NCBI GenBank assembly: GCA_016630905.1
Contig: WBMQ01000010.1
Coordinates: 1,178,001-1,242,000, forward strand
Direction: 5' to 3'
DNA from: Capillidium heterosporum
Lineage: Eukaryota > Entomophthoromycota > Entomophthoromycetes > Entomophthorales > Capillidiaceae
DNA: 64,000 nucleotides
The position numbers were made by a program, and so were the translations under genes. This document shows, piece after piece, positions 53,184 to 64,000 of the stretch (positions are counted from its first letter, which is position 1; each line of letters begins with the position of its first letter). The notes under the pieces are model-generated. The model was not told the origin of the DNA and did no database searches. It saw only the letters and a list, made by a program, of their open reading frames with translations.

Positions 53184-54601
53184 TTAAAGATAGTCATCCA
53201 CAACCTTCTGCAAAACTTCATAGGTTAATAAAGCGATACCAAACAGTGGCTACAATTATAAATATATAAGTAAATGGAAACTAGATAAAAATCTTACGGC
53301 GACGATCATAGCTCTAGGCAACGCCCCTCGGAATAAGGTGGCAGGACCTTCATTCTTGATGATATGGCTATAGATATAAATAAACTGCCAAATTATGATG
53401 TAGAATAGTTACTTCAAGCAGTTGAGGTACCCACTATAAGTCTTCTCCCCCGCTTTGGTGGCAACCTGCAACCGAGTTTTGACAACTAAAAATAGGAATA
53501 TCAATATGTAAAGCTACAGGTAAATAGATCCTTTACCATCGGAGGGAGTAACAGCAGCAGCAGAAAACCCACCTAAAAGACACTTATTGAGAACAAAAAT
53601 AAATGTAAAGTTTACCGGCGATGATCCCCGACAGAAATATGTTGGCGAAGCTGGTAATCCCATCTTTATCAGCCAATTTCTGCTTGAGGAAGGCGTGCGA
53701 GGGGAAGAACATAACTGAGAAAGGTACGTCCCTACATATTAACTTTAACGAGTCTACTTTGAAAATAAAAATTTACCTTAACAAAGTAGCACAGGTGCCC
53801 CGATACAGACCTTTAATTCCTAGATCTTTAACGACACTTACGGCACTGGGTTTGCCATTGGAACTTGACACGTCAGCGACCTGTAATCTTATCTTGACAA
53901 TCTCCATCGGGTTAGTAGCTATTTTGGAATGCTTTGTTTGAGTCTGGAATTTAATTTTATAAGTTTACCTATAACCTGTACATACAAACAAATAAAGTAG
54001 AGATGCAAATGTAAGTAGTGGGTTAATTGGATTGAAAGTTACTTGGCAGAAACCTGCAGTTGCACCTGCCAACTGTTATAAAGACTTAGTAATTTTGGTA
54101 TATGCTAAATACTTACCATCCCATACTGAACGGGTAACTTATCAGCTGGCACTCCCAAACTTATGGAAAGCCTCTCCCTAGTTAAATCATTGACCGCCAA
54201 CTATACAACAGCAATAAATTTAAAAAATTCTATAAATATTAAACTTTTACCTTTATGGCTTTTTCAGGGGTTACCCCCACTAAGTTGGGTACCAAACCTC
54301 GGTACAAGCCTTTTACCCCATCCTTCTTTACCAATTTGTTGAAGCAGTCGCCTATACCGTTGAAAGGTAGCTTCCCAGTAGTTGGATCAACTTTTTGGTT
54401 CTGAAGTTGGGTCTTGACCATATCAATGGGGAAGATTATAGAGGTACCTATGATACCTGCTAATGCTCCATTGACTAGTTTGAAAGATAGGCTGTTTTCA
54501 AATTAATATATTTTGTAAAAGTTGCCTTGCTGAGCTTACCTACTGGTTATGGAACTTTTATCTTGGCTTAGGTTGAGTGGGGCAACTTTTTCTATCGACA
54601 T
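53184..54601 (-). CDS. Mitochondrial glutamate-type carrier (SLC25A22/18-like), 11 exons including a 7-nt microexon
   Basis: Reconstructed by hand on the minus strand from ATG at 54601 to TAA at 53184, with ten short introns, mostly 40-67 nt. The product is a three-repeat mitochondrial carrier. Repeat 1 reads KLVNGALAGIIGTSIIFPID, then MVKTQLQNQ and GLYRGLVPNL; repeat 2 LAGATAGFCQVIATNPMEIV, then KIRLQ and GLYRGTCATLLRDVPFS; repeat 3 GIIAGGFSAAAVTPSDVVKT, then RLQVA and ending ALPRAMIVAPLFGIAL. PEKAIKL and RDVPFSV are typical of SLC25A18/A22 glutamate carriers and of the carrier half of Agc1/aralar. The fifth exon is only GTTATAG (53975-53969), between CAA at 54043 and CTACTAAC starting at 53918; without it VI and the reading frame are lost. 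All P-x-[DE]-x-x-[KR] signatures are present. Confidence 0.88.
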
Positions 54602-55711
54602 TATTTAGATACTATTGTTTTACGACGCTTCTAGTTTCTGTTGTAAGAGTTGGTTGAAAGAAGAGGAAGGTCGTGATATTTACCTTTTATTATAGTTTCA
54701 TATAACTTATCACGGGAGTATAGATTGTGGAAGGAGATCGAATAAAATAAATTGATTTTGGTAATTTTTTAAACGGTTCTAACCAAAATTTTGGTGAAAG
54801 AATAGAAATTAGTACCGTCTGATAGTAAAATTTTAAAGCTTTATAAATTTAAGTTATGGACAATTAAGATATTTAATTTTGCACATTTCTCTGCATGTAG
54901 GGATTTAACGTTGAAGAGTTTCGAGCTACTTTGTTGGTAACTCGATGAAATCCTGTCTACCATCCCCATAGCTCCCACTGGGGCCATTCTTACTTCCACA
55001 GCCACTTCTAAAGGTATAGCTTTCTTCCACTAACTTCCAGGTAGACTTCCTCGTCAAAACTTTATCAATCTACTTCCCTATACCTTTCTTATATAATCAA
55101 CAGTCTTTCTTTAGGCTACTAAACCACCTACAATTACAATGGTTCAAATTATATATAATAAGCTTCAAGTCAAAAGTACAACTATAGTTAAACTTAAAGC
55201 CTATTCTAGATCTGTCTCAAGATTTTAAAAACATAAATCGATATATACGAAAAGAAATATAATGTTAAGTAAACTAAAGTATCACTAAAAAGTTTAAATA
55301 AGACTTAGAGATTCGTTATAAGGTTTATTACCATGGCAGTTCGAGAAAGAATATCAAAGTAAAAGATGTGGATAAAGCGTATGATCTACTATATATTGAA
55401 TATAGCAAGCCAAAATGTAAATTCGAATTACAGAATATACATACAAACCAATTCAAAATCATAAATTCACCATCAAATTACAGTTGAAAAACATAATCAT
55501 AGAAATCTAAGCAAAAATCAACTAAAAATTACCTCGTTGAATTGATTAATCCTACCTCTTAAAATTAATAATTTATTCTTGCTGATTTGCATCCATCAAT
55601 TTTGGTGTTGAAATGTAAAGTACCTTCCTTTATTAATATTTACGATACTAAAGTGGAGGCGGTAGCAGATTCACTATATACGAGTTAGCTTAAGAAACAT
55701 AAAATAAAATA
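54602..55711. other. Intergenic upstream of the carrier, downstream of Rps13
   Basis: Carrier promoter plus AT-rich DNA; no gene recognised. Confidence 0.42.
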
Positions 55712-56174
55712 CTATTTGAAGGTAGGGGCCAACTGACCAGCTCTCTTGTAGTAACGAGCCAGACGGTGGATACGGGACTCAATAAGAATAAGTCTGAACT
55801 TGGAATCCTTGTCCTTACGGTTACGTTCCATGTGCTTACGGACGGTGACGGCCTTCTTGATGAGGTGGTACAAATCCTCAGGAATCTCAGGGGCGAGACC
55901 TACCTTCTCATAAGCAAAAATTTAAAAATTCAAAAATACCGTTGGACTTCAAGATTCTCAAGATTTTGTTACCGGTTACCGACTTGACTTGGGGGACACC
56001 GTGGCTGTCTCTGAGCTGAATACCGATTTGGCTGGGGGTCATACCCTTCTTGGCGAACTTGAAAATTTGCTCGTTTACTTCCTGGGAAGTAGTTTTGACC
56101 CAGCTGGGGGGGTTACGGCGGTAGGGAGTGGCAGAGCTTGAGATACCCTTACCAGGTGCGTGCATACGACCCAT
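55712..56174 (-). CDS. RPS13: Small-subunit ribosomal protein uS15 (Rps13), 2 exons
   Basis: 140 residues; exon 1 56174-55940, intron 55939-55900 (40 nt), exon 2 55899-55712. The protein starts [20 protein letters not shown], has [32 protein letters not shown] and [12 protein letters not shown], and continues across the junction to [37 protein letters not shown] and [12 protein letters not shown]. This matches eukaryotic uS15 closely along its length, with a slightly shorter C-terminus than the 151 residues usual in yeast. Without the intron the frame would run into IFEFLNFCL and stop. It binds 18S rRNA at the body/platform of the small subunit. Confidence 0.97.
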
Positions 56175-57531
56175 CTTGTACTTGTTTTATATATACTTAA
56201 ACCTGAAAAGGTGGAGGGGTATAGGGAAAAGAGAAAGCCTAAAGCATGGAATTTGGATATATTCACGGAGGTTTTTCTCGAGAAATTGGTTTGTTGAGGT
56301 TGGATTTGGGATCAAATTTAACCAATCAAGCTGCATTATTTTTATAGGTGATTTAATTTTGGTGTTTGAACTGAACGATAATTTGGAAACTGAAGCTACT
56401 CTACCTCAAAAAGAATTGATATCAAACTCAAATCCAAATTTGCACACTTTCTACAATATAGCTCCTTTTCTGCATATGTTTGGTAAGATACTATACATGG
56501 TTCTCTATTGAGAGATAATGCTTAAATGCTTTGGCTACATAAGAGAGTATCTTCAAATTTAGGAAATTATATTCAAGCATGGACGACACCGGCCTAAAGA
56601 TAACTTACCGAAAAGTTAATACTTTGATATAGCTATCACATTAATCTAATATCAAATTCTATTGAATTAATAAATTTTCAGAGAATATAATATTTAGTAG
56701 GTAACTAGTATAAATAATAAAAGCCAGTATACATCTATCGAATGCTATGAATCTTATCCCTACTCACCTACAATGACAATGCCTTTGGATATATGTAATA
56801 GAAACTACTCAAGGTAAAAGCGCCTGCATTACAGTTAGTAGCCTACTATTCAAGGATAGTGTGAAAGAAAGCCATCCCAATATCTTATAACTACAAATTA
56901 AATTTTATAAGAGGCTAGTTTTGTTACTATTAATTTGTGGACAAGTTAAATAATTTAGAAAGTTGTTTAGACCAAGTTAATTTTACTTCTATTAAGATTG
57001 TTAAAAGTAAAATGGAGTTCTCCATCAATAAGGTTGTAGTTGGATATAACAAAGCTATTAATGACAAAAGTTTTGTCGAGTAGGTAACTGAAAAATTGAG
57101 TTGGTTATGGTATGCTTCAAAGTGAAGTTTACTATAGAATATCGGTTGTCCAAGTTAAATCGAACACAATGTACTTTGTAGTTCACTACTTATAGGTCCG
57201 TAAATTTTATGGGCCTATGTTTAACACCTCTTTTCACCTGTCTATATAAATTTATATACAATGTTTCTCAACTTATATATAGTCGCTTGAGAACTAATGT
57301 CAAATTATATTAAAAATTAGTGCCTAACAGACATTTCTTTAGTTTAGATTTTCACAACAGCTTGTGCCATAAATCCTTTATAAAAAGCTTAGGATCGAAA
57401 CAATTCCATCATAGAGCTTTATCAGATGGATCATTCTAGTTCATAATTCAATCATTTCGTTTTGTCAACCAACCTACAAAACCAATGGACCAGGCAAATA
57501 CCAACCTCTTTAGTACGAAACGAATTTTTAA
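56175..57531. other. 1.36-kb intergenic region
   Basis: Rps13 promoter at the left. The plus-strand frame at 56128-56511 is mostly antisense to Rps13 and its promoter and is not protein-like. Nothing else seen. Confidence 0.42.
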
Positions 57532-58380
57532 ATGCACCAACTCAAACGATACATTAGATTAGAATTTAAAAGAGCCTTATCCATCACCCCAACTCTACAT
57601 AAAAGTTGTATCGCATGCAAGCTCGACTTACCCGATGAAGTTTTAGTTTGTCAAGATAAAGGTTGTTTGGAAGTGCAACCTTATACCAATATCAACTACT
57701 TTCAAGTCTTTCAACTGTAAATAATTTATCACTATATCAACATCTACTTATATACGTTTTTATACATATAGAGAACCCAAATTCAATGTCGACAACTCCA
57801 AACTGAAATTTGAATATCTGAAGTTCCAAAGATTAGTCCACCCTGACAAATTTTATAAGGATAAGGTAATTTTTTTTAAAACATTATTTTAAATATTTTG
57901 TAGGAAAAGTTGGACAACGCCTACAAGATAACCTCCTTAGTTAACTTGGCTTTTACCAGTTTAAAGGATCCAGTGAAACGGGCCAACTATTTGGTAAGTT
58001 TTATTTTATATTAAGCATCTATTTACCTTCCCATTTTTTAAAATATAGTTAAAGTTAAAAGGTCACAAAGTGGAAGAAGTCGACAAGATAACCGACCCCA
58101 GTTTACTTATGGAAGTTATGGAGTTTAATGAATCTTTGGAGCTATGTAAAAATAAAAGTGAACTGAAAAGTCTTTGGGATGAACTACAAGGTAATATATA
58201 GGTTTAGTTTATATTTTTTAATTTTGATATTTTTTGTTTTTAGTACGTATTTCTGATACGCTGTCAGAGTTGGAGCTACATTTTAAGAAAGAAGATTTTG
58301 AGAAAGCCAAGGAGAGTGCCATACAGCTCAAGTACTTTAACAACATATTGGATCGCATCGTTCAACATGAATTGAATTGA
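57532..58380 (+). CDS. JAC1: Fe-S cluster co-chaperone HscB/Jac1, 5 exons
   Basis: 215 residues; exons 57532-57716, 57772-57865, 57904-57993, 58049-58190 and 58244-58380, introns 38-55 nt. The start includes a likely mitochondrial presequence (RYIRLEFKRALS), then a CIAC and CQDKGC pair that resembles the N-terminal zinc-binding tetracysteine of human HSCB. The J-domain follows: NYFQVFQLEPKFNVDNSKL, FQRLVHPDKF with the HPD motif, and AFTSLKDPVKRANYLLKLKG. The C-terminal HscB helical domain contains LMEVMEFNESLE (the Isu-binding face) and ends FNNILDRIVQHELN. In mitochondria it stimulates the Hsp70 that transfers Fe-S clusters from the Isu scaffold. The tetracysteine is found in human HSCB but not in yeast Jac1. 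Confidence 0.92.
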
Positions 58381-60960
58381 TGGAATAGATCTATTCCTAT
58401 TAAGTTTGATGGCGATATAGCTCTGTCCTTTAGTACGGTGATTGAAGGTATAGATGTTTAGACTAAAAATGTTTTCAACATGCTAAGTACATTAGACAAC
58501 AGCCTATTTGATATCGTCTTTGAATTTCCAAGGTATCCTTACTAGGGTTTCTATTTTAAAATATTTGCCATCTCGTCTATACAATATTTTAAGGATAGCT
58601 ATTACCACCATTCAATTTATAACCAAAATTAGTTACGATTAGGTTTGATATAGTTGAATTTTACTTGTCAGCTGCTTTTCATAACTTAAATTTGAAGCAA
58701 ATACGAGAATATAATCACCTTTCTATTAAGTTTGATAGCTTTGATATAAAGCTAGTTAGTTACTAATTTATTCAAAGTTAAAGCTAATGGTTTGGTATAT
58801 ATAGTTAAAGTTATGTTATCATAAGATGAATACTTTAGATATCTCATTTTAGGATCCTCTTCATATACTTGGTGGATAAAAGTTTGTTCCCATTTCTACC
58901 TGCTTGTAACTTATCAATGTTGCCAATTTGATGCTCAGTAATATGTATTAGCTGGGCCTAGATATACATTTCAACTAGTGTAGTTTTTATTTATACATGA
59001 TGCTCCCCACTAGTAAATATTTAAATGATGTACTAATAAAGTACTTGCTTAGTGATTGGCCACTTGAATTTATCTGAAGTTAAAGCTTCCGTTTAATCAT
59101 ACAAATAAAAGTTGAAAATAAGCTCGAATTCTTTTACTAAATCGATGATAAATGTGCTAAAATTTACATATTAAATAGCTGTAATTGAATGGTATTACTT
59201 CAATCTTGTTTCAATTTATATAGTTCATTTGACTTATATATGTAAAAGTTAAAGGTGGATTTTTTGATGATAGCTGAACCTACGTTTAAAACATGAATAT
59301 CTCTACCAAATATATATATTAATCAGCTTCGTGTGATACAATCCAATTGCTCTTCGTTTGACCATTTAATGTAAATAAAGGTGCCTAATGAAAGTATAAC
59401 TAAAATTGCCAATAAGACGTAGGCAGTTTTAATACCTCAATCAAGCTCATGTTCACTTACAAATGGATTAAGCCAAGAGTTTCAAAGGTCTAAACAAACT
59501 CTGTAATTGCTTTATCACCTAAAGTATTAAGGGTATGAGTGCTAAAGCTTTTGGAGATTTATAATGGGGATGACTGGGGAGCCAAACATCTTTTACAATT
59601 GATAGTTGGGGGTTAAAATTTGAATATGTATTTGCAGTTCCTATCTCTAAATATTCACTATGCCTTCTTGGTTGAAACCCCCACTTAGTTTGTTTGCCAA
59701 GCTTCGAGATTGGGTTGTTGGCGTTGGAGTATTTTTGAATTTTCTTCAAACTCCAAAACCTTTGAAGATATAGAGTGAAGAATCTTCAGATTTATCCTAA
59801 TACCATTCCTCCCAATTGCCGAAATTATTGGCAACTTGTTCTCACTCAAGTATATGGAATTCATAACAGCTGGCACTTTTACAATAATTTCAAATCTCAT
59901 TAGCTGCTACCTAATTGGAACTATATCAAATATAAAGAATACCGCAGATGTTTTCTTTACAAAAATATTACTCCATTTGTCAACCTGGTACGGGCCGACT
60001 TTTAGTTCGATGGGGTATAGTTTCCCCTACCTATGTTCCATAACGATCTATGAGTTTATAGCTTGTGGTAAACAATTTTCTCAAGTATACGAATGGTGCA
60101 AGAGATTTTATAGATATATAGTGATAATGTAATCGACTAATGTTGGCCGGCTTCTTTATATTAAAAATTCATTGCCGGCTTTGTTTAGATTTACTTTATA
60201 CTTTTTCCAGAAGATTATTAGATAGGGACGTAGAGTAAACCCGAACAAAGCTTTGCAACACAAGTAAATTGGCAGTTTTCCACATTCTGACCAGTTTTAA
60301 GAAGAGCCGCTGGAAAATTGTTGACCAGACCTTACCAATCTACAACCTATTGGTTAAACTTTGGAGCGAGATTTTAGGAATTCCCAGACACCATCACAAA
60401 ACAGCAACAGTTCAATTAGTGACTCCACTTAAATTGGATTCCATCCTAATCCAATTGGCCAAAACACTACTTTAGGCCCAGCTTTACTTCCAATGCCGGT
60501 AAGCATTAGCAACCTTTTAACCGTAAATTTTATAGCGCACATAAAGCTTCTGATTTCCAATTTCCAAAGCAAAGGCTAACCAAAAATGATATCACAAGGT
60601 TTATTTTTGTAGGCATGATTTAGCCAATTCCAACACAAAGTTTGGTGGTAAGCTATGTAAATTAAAATTTGTCTAAATAGAAGGGAAGGCTCAACCTTGC
60701 GAATCTAGGTTTTAAGACTAATTTGGCAGGTAGGCAATTTAGTTTCTTGGATGGACTTAAATTTAGAGAATTCTCAATAACTTATTGGGTGCCAATACCC
60801 TTCCTTATGCTGAGTTTTCAGTAAATTGACTTTTATACAAAAGCAGAATTCGTAAAAACAATATAAAGATGTAAGGCTGTGGCCTTCGACATGTTTAAAT
60901 AAAATTTGTACCAACTTTCCACCCTAAATTTGTAAATTATTTCTACCTCAACTACATACC
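58381..60960. other. 2.6-kb region without a clear gene
   Basis: AT-rich. It includes the plus frame at 59836-60132 listed separately and a 68-codon frame at 60269-60475 that has protein-like texture (IVDQTLPIYNLLVKLWSEIL) but no context. The right end carries the promoter of the HSF-type gene. Confidence 0.35.
59780..60132 (+). pseudogene. Possible membrane-protein fragment
   Basis: A plus-strand frame with two or three hydrophobic segments (FRFILIPFLPIAEIIGNLF, ITAGTFTIISNLISCYLIG and a stretch around STWYGPTFSSMGY), ending at a TAA at 60132. The W-Y-G-P within a hydrophobic segment recalls TM6 of rhodopsin-type receptors, but no other receptor hallmark is present and the 5' part is missing or full of stops. 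Could be a relic of a multi-pass receptor or chance. Confidence 0.2.
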
Positions 60961-61653
60961 ATGCCCGCCTCAAGCCCCACCATATCGTTCCCCAAGAAGC
61001 TGTTGACTATGATCACCGACGCCAACGGCGAAGGCATCTCCTGGGACGCTGACGGATGCTCCTTTTCAGTTACCGATAGGCAGAAGGTCATCACCATGCT
61101 GCCCAAGTACTTCAAGCACCGCAGTTGGAACAGCTTGACCCGCCAGCTCAATATCTACGGCTTCGACCCCATCAAAAGCAAGCGCAAAGGTCTAGGCTCG
61201 GTAACTACCTTCCGCCACCCATTATTTAACCGTGGCATCGCCAACCCCGACCTCATTAAACGCATGGTCAACAAGACAGACAAAGACAATCTACCCAGCC
61301 ACCATAGTGAAACTGACCACTCCAACGAAAGTTCAATTGGTCAGTGCGAAAAGATTTCACGCCTAGAGCAAGAGATCCGTGAACTCAAAGCCCTTAACCA
61401 GAGACTGGAGTTCAGGTTGGAGGACAGTGAGACCAAATTCCACGATTTAGCTAAAGTTATGGCCAACACCTTCTCCAACATGAACGGCAACTCCAACTAC
61501 AGTGAAATCCCTAAGCTACCCAACCCTAAATACAGGAACGGATGCCAGCCTAACATCCAAGACTCGTTAGCTCTACGTCCATTGTTGAACGACCACGATG
61601 CTGAGAATGTGGAGCTACCTCCTCTACGTATGATCTTCCCAAGTGCATTTTGA
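60961..61653 (+). CDS. Short HSF-type transcription factor
   Basis: 230 residues, one exon, GC-richer than its surroundings. The HSF-type DNA-binding domain spans about residues 9-100: FPKKLLTMITDANGEGISWD, CSFSVTDRQKVITMLPKYFK with HRSWNSLTRQLNIYGF (recognition helix region), and VTTFRHPLFNRGIANPDLIK. A coiled coil follows (about 130-165, ISRLEQEIRELKALNQRLEF), fitting trimerisation or dimerisation as in HSF, Skn7 or Mga1. No response-regulator domain is present (unlike Skn7) and the C-terminal activation region is short. It is therefore a minimal HSF/Mga1-like factor; whether it responds to heat or to morphogenetic cues is unknown. TATA-like elements before the ATG are weak, and the leader is AT-rich. 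Confidence 0.9.
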   Translation: MPASSPTISFPKKLLTMITDANGEGISWDADGCSFSVTDRQKVITMLPKYFKHRSWNSLTRQLNIYGFDPIKSKRKGLGSVTTFRHPLFNRGIANPDLIKRMVNKTDKDNLPSHHSETDHSNESSIGQCEKISRLEQEIRELKALNQRLEFRLEDSETKFHDLAKVMANTFSNMNGNSNYSEIPKLPNPKYRNGCQPNIQDSLALRPLLNDHDAENVELPPLRMIFPSAF

Positions 61654-64000
61654 AAAGTTGTGTTTTATAATATTAAATATTTGTTCAGTTTGTTTGATAT
61701 AAATTGGTTTTTGGGATACGCTTTAATCTATATTTTATTTGTCATATATACGTACTACATACTATTTCGATCTAAACGATGGTGCATATTGTCTATTTTG
61801 AAAATTTAATTGCTTATATAGCCGGACTATACTATAACGATTATAATCCTTCACCGATCTACCAGGTGGGATATAGCCCAACAAGCTGGGTAAATCTTTC
61901 ACCCATACAGCCACAAAATCTATTCTATTCCAATAGAAGCACAAATCTGTTATTTGATACATCTACTAGAGGATAGATTGATCGTCCCTGCTCATGGAGC
62001 TTTAAAGGAATCGTTAGTTCGATATATCAAATATTGTATACTAAACAGATCTACCTTGGGGGAATGTATACCAAAGATTTAGATCGTAAAAGCTAAGCTC
62101 CAACTACAGTTTTTAGCATCAGTAGTTATGCCATTATACAAAGTTTAGTGTACTGTAATCGAATGTACCATTACTAACAGCCATTCAGGTTTATAGATCT
62201 GTATTAGACTTTAAATAGGTTTACGCCGAACCCCTTGCCAACACCTTATCCAAATTTGTCATTAGCACTACCATCAGTCTAAATTGAAAACTGTTTCATC
62301 GTACTTATGGTAGTAGTTTACCAATAGCTGTTCGATTTAGAAGCTACGATCTAATTCAAGTATTGCATCACAGTAGTTAAGCCGAGTAGCCAAACGGATC
62401 CATGACCGATAGAAGCTTTCAAGCATCCTCTTTTCTAAACTTTAGGTGGATTCCTTTAGAACGGAATAGCTTCGCCTACTAATGCACCAAACTTATACTG
62501 GAATAATTACCGCTTTGGATTTGTAATGTTGAAATGACATAGTTGCTAAATTTATAGATAGAAGATTCCTTGAAGTGAATAAAGAATATTCCAATTGCCA
62601 AGTCAGGGTTTGGTAGGATGATGGGAGTGGTAGGGTTATACCGATTTAATTTACAGTTCAAGGTATGATGTGTATGGAAAATGGTGTACATTAAATGGAA
62701 TGGAGGTAGGATTAAAGGAGTTGGGAAGGAAGGTTTAGTTATGTCGTGACAACCAAAGTATACGTATGTCATCGGTTACGTATAGGATTTGGCTAAAGCA
62801 TAACTATGCGTAGATAATGGGTGGGATGTTAGGTACGATGATATATAGCTAAATGTGTAGGTGGAATGCTTCTAGAATGTCGATGTAGTTTCGAATTGAT
62901 AAGAGTGTAGGTGCACGAAACTAAATTATACCTGATACATTTAGATATATAAAATTTGCACATATTGACAAGCAAAAAGTAGGATCCATTTAAAATATTG
63001 GATGTTCTGTGTAAACGTAGCTTTTTAGCCTTTCCAGCTTTATCAATAAACTTTTATAAAAAGTTTTGTTTCTTTGTATCTATACTTAAGTTGCAACTAC
63101 TTGTAAGTGTTTTAAAAGTAAATAGGAAACAATGTTCATATATTGGCAAAGTCCAGCTAGTAAAATCTGATAGTATCCTAAGTTAAAGACATTAATAATT
63201 AAAAGTATCAGTCGGCTTAAAGTTAATAGTGCTGTTGGCATTCATCCATTAAATTGTGCCTTTGGCTCAATCGATTTTGACAGCTAAAGTTTGCAACCTC
63301 CAGTTTTTGCAAAAATTGGAAAACGAAACTTTATAAGCAACCAATTCAAAGTAACTCGTCGCTTTAATAGGAAATTTCTTTCAGTTTATCAGCAGAAGCT
63401 TGTCGGCTTACAAATTTAATACTAATAAGATGGTTTTCGAACACCACTATAAGCTATCACAATAAGGGTGGTATGTTAAACTGGATTCATAGTAAAGGCC
63501 AAGCTAAGGTATATGTGCGCTAGAAGCGTAATTCCAGCCTGCTAAGACATGCACCCAGCTCAAGGGTTTCACCTTAACTAAGACTAGTATTAGAACTGTT
63601 TTAATGTTTAGTTCACCTACAACTTAAGTTGGATTTATTCCCTTCAGCGGAATAAAACCATTGTCTTATATACAGAGTAGGGGTGTTTAGTACGGTCGAA
63701 TTGCCGATAAAGATATAGTTTAAGGCATATGGAAGTGGATTGGCTACTTTTGATGTTTCTAATTGAAGATTTCGCCTTGGTTATTATTGCCACGACCATC
63801 ATATAGTTTAAATAAGCTCCAATTTCAAATATGAACCTGAGAATAAGGTTTTAGTGGGTTGGCAACGTCATTGAAAGCAGGTATTGTTATCTAAGCTTTC
63901 CGCCTATACCCTAAAAATAACCTTTAGCTGTAGCTTTAAGCTTTAAACCCAATGTTAGGACTACTCCATTCGAAAACTTTGGGTGTATTTATATTAGCTC
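61654..64000. other. 2.3-kb terminal region without a recognised gene
   Basis: Several short frames (61779-61976 plus, 62479-62772 minus, 62998-63186 plus) lack recognisable motifs. No RNA gene or repeat seen. Confidence 0.4.

Noticed and set aside
55908-55940. Readthrough C-terminus (IFEFLNFCL) of Rps13
   Set aside because: This is intron sequence; splicing at 55939-55900 restores the universal uS15 sequence LAPEIPED.
56128-56511. 127-codon plus-strand frame over the Rps13 5' end
   Set aside because: Antisense to conserved coding sequence and promoter, with no motif.
1-64000. tRNA, rRNA or CRISPR array
   Set aside because: I scanned for B-box-like GGTTCGA strings and for evenly spaced repeats; the few hits had no cloverleaf or array structure.

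Overview
The window reads as nuclear DNA of an AT-rich fungus. A Zn2Cys6 transcription factor, a short HSF-type factor, dibasic (Kex2-style) sites in secreted precursors and introns of about 38-67 nt all fit a fungus. A trypsin with a complete S1 triad and a VMP1 homologue, which S. cerevisiae lacks, make an early-diverging (zygomycete-grade, for example Conidiobolus-like) fungus more likely than an ascomycete yeast. The taxonomic placement is inference. Stops TAA, TAG and TGA are all used by intact genes. I saw no tRNA, rRNA, CRISPR array or autonomous transposon.

Layout. 1-1848: no gene seen. 1849-3387: seven-exon VMP1 (+). 4014-5728: Zn2Cys6 regulator (-). 6166-6669: first small secreted precursor. 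7372-8389: decayed F-box/LRR gene. 9073-24325: three GH31 glycosidase paralogues, two tandem on the minus strand and one inverted on the plus strand. Each is full length except for one inactivating lesion, and they share near-identical conversion-like tracts. Between and after them, from 18.7 to 35.1 kb, lies a field of 13 short, single-exon secreted-protein genes on both strands. Most share an architecture: signal peptide, dibasic site, charged or Thr/Pro-rich linker, and a short hydrophobic C-terminal motif around the pattern F-x-[DN]-S-V-x-N-x-Q-[VI]-[NG]-L-[LI]-G. One secreted protein is different and carries two tandem six-cysteine, CC-containing domains.

From 27.8 kb onward ordinary cellular genes return: an orphan with a UBZ-like zinc finger, a CDC25-like rhodanese phosphatase, a kinesin-like protein whose nucleotide-binding motifs are degenerate (and whose frame is broken once), secreted trypsin, a decayed F-box/LRR gene, RNA polymerase I subunit A49, a TFIIB-like fragment, a five-HMA copper P-type ATPase, a mitochondrial glutamate-type carrier (11 exons, one of only 7 nt), ribosomal protein uS15 (Rps13), the Fe-S co-chaperone HscB/Jac1 and an HSF-type factor. 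The last 2.3 kb hold no recognisable gene.

The secreted genes (GH31, trypsin, the small precursors) form an accessory, fast-evolving block with relics and duplications, placed inside otherwise conserved housekeeping neighbourhoods. The best candidate for an undescribed system is the small precursor family with the shared C-terminal motif.
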